The position numbers were made by a program, and so were the translations under genes. Of a stretch of 6,093 nt of DNA, positions 5,355 to 6,093 are shown piece after piece. The DNA is from Chitinophagaceae bacterium (GTDB lineage Bacteria; Bacteroidota; Bacteroidia; Chitinophagales; Chitinophagaceae). Every line of letters begins with the position of its first letter. The first letter of the stretch is position 1. The stretch spans positions 1-6,093 of the forward strand of contig JANYEU010000311.1 in assembly GCA_025362915.1 (NCBI GenBank), given 5' to 3'. A model generated the notes under the pieces. It made no database searches. It saw only the letters and a program-made list of their open reading frames with translations, and was not told where the DNA came from.

Positions 5355-6032
5355 ATGCAAATAGACATTATCACCGTAGCACCCGAATTATTGGATAGTC
5401 CTTTTAGTCATAGCATCATGAAAAGGGCGCAGGACAAAGGCTTACTTACCGTGCGTACACACAACCTCCGGGAGTGGGCTATTAACAAACACGGACAGGT
5501 GGACGATTATCAATATGGCGGCGGCGCAGGCATGGTAATGATGTGCGAACCATTGGCTAACGCAATAGAACACCTGCAAAAAACAACCACTTATGATGAG
5601 ATAATTTATATGACGCCGGATGGACCTACCTTTCAGCAGCAGATGGCTAACCATTTATCGATGGCGGAGAATCTATTGATTATTTGTGGGCATTATAAGG
5701 GCATCGACCAGCGCATTCGCGATTTGTATGTTACCAAAGAGATTTCTATTGGAGATTATGTGTTGAGTGGTGGCGAACTAGCCGCTGCCGTGGTGGTGGA
5801 TGCTATTGGCAGATTGATACCGGGTGTATTGAATGATGAAACATCCGCTTTGTTTGATAGTTTTCAGGATAACCTATTGGCGCCCCCGGTTTATACCCGT
5901 CCGGCAGAGTTCAAGGGATTAAAAGTACCTGATATATTACTTACTGGTCATCCCCTAAAAATAGAAGATTGGCGCATGGAGCAAAGCCTGCAACGCACCA
6001 AAGAAAGAAGACCAGACATTTTAAAAGACTAA
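5355..6032 (+). CDS. trmD: tRNA (guanine-37-N1)-methyltransferase TrmD
   Basis: This 225-residue SPOUT-class enzyme transfers a methyl group from S-adenosylmethionine to N1 of G37 in tRNAs that have G36-G37, preventing +1 frameshifting. Family motifs appear in order: VDDYQYGGGAGMVM (49-62), the knot region CGHYKGIDQRI (111-121), SIGDYVLSGGELAAA (131-145), GRLIPGVL (152-159), the catalytic Asp in FDSF (Asp168, equivalent to E. coli D169), and YTRPAEFKG with LLTGH (180-199). The length is usual for Bacteroidota and shorter at the C-terminus than E. coli. The frame is open upstream to 5268, but the ATG at 5355 is chosen because MQIDIITVAPE is the conserved N-terminus and the earlier stretch overlaps the preceding gene. 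No rpsP, rimM or rplS is seen beside it in this window. Compared with E. coli (alignment from memory), Lys115 replaces E116 and Ala176 replaces D177, which I believe is normal in this phylum. Confidence 0.97.
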   Translation: MQIDIITVAPELLDSPFSHSIMKRAQDKGLLTVRTHNLREWAINKHGQVDDYQYGGGAGMVMMCEPLANAIEHLQKTTTYDEIIYMTPDGPTFQQQMANHLSMAENLLIICGHYKGIDQRIRDLYVTKEISIGDYVLSGGELAAAVVVDAIGRLIPGVLNDETSALFDSFQDNLLAPPVYTRPAEFKGLKVPDILLTGHPLKIEDWRMEQSLQRTKERRPDILKD

Positions 6033-6040
6033 TTTTATTT

Positions 6041-6075
6041 GCCACAAAGACGCTAAGGCAGAAAGAAGCACTAAG
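6041..6075. repeat. 'CACAAAG'-type dispersed repeat, half of a possible inverted repeat
   Basis: Starting 8 bp after the trmD stop codon, GCCACAAAGACGCTAAGGCA and the following 15 bases consist of short units ending in AAAG or AAG. The style closely matches the left arm of the inverted repeat at 3110-3213. In Bacteroidota such tracts commonly face a complementary arm (CTTTGTGGC type). None is complete before the window ends at 6093, so a partner arm may lie outside. Confidence 0.55.
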
Positions 6076-6093
6076 TTTTTACGTTTATTCTTA

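Overview
The window reads as chromosomal DNA from a member of the Bacteroidota, most likely the Chitinophagia/Sphingobacteriia side. This is inferred from the A-rich leaders without Shine-Dalgarno sequences, the TAnnTTTG-like -7 elements, a TrmD of the Bacteroidota type, small secreted TonB-C-terminal-domain proteins with 'FPGG' motifs, a probable IPExxVDY-family protein, and intergenic repeats rich in 'CACAAAG' and 'AAGTCG'. No rRNA, tRNA, transposase, phage gene or CRISPR array is visible.

Layout. Positions 1-105 hold five perfect copies of a 21-bp tandem repeat that runs off the left edge. Next comes mscL (minus strand, 128-568), a mechanosensitive channel. A divergent spacer of about 210 bp separates it from a full-length UvrD/PcrA helicase gene (779-3103). 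Downstream is a large imperfect inverted repeat (3110-3213), then a probable IPExxVDY-family gene (3239-3688), a short 7-bp repeat, and an hslR-like S4 RNA-binding protein gene (3759-4142). A second, degenerate 21-bp tandem array (4151-4278) starts 8 bp after the hslR stop codon. Two tandem genes for secreted TonB-C-terminal-domain proteins follow: the first is broken by a one-base frameshift (4398-4827) and the second is intact (4844-5335). trmD (5355-6032) starts 19 bp after the second. The window closes in a short repeat of the same kind as the inverted repeat.

How the parts relate. Most genes are housekeeping and independent in function: osmotic safety valve, DNA repair helicase, rescue of stalled 50S subunits, and tRNA m1G37 modification. 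trmD is not next to rpsP, rimM or rplS inside this window and instead sits close behind the TonB-like pair, perhaps sharing their transcript. I see no convincing new defence or metabolic system. The points most worth a second look are the two 21-bp-periodic arrays (one carrying a DnaA-box-like 9-mer in every copy), the frameshift in the first TonB-like gene, and a 9-mer (TTAATCTAA) shared by the leaders of three consecutive genes.
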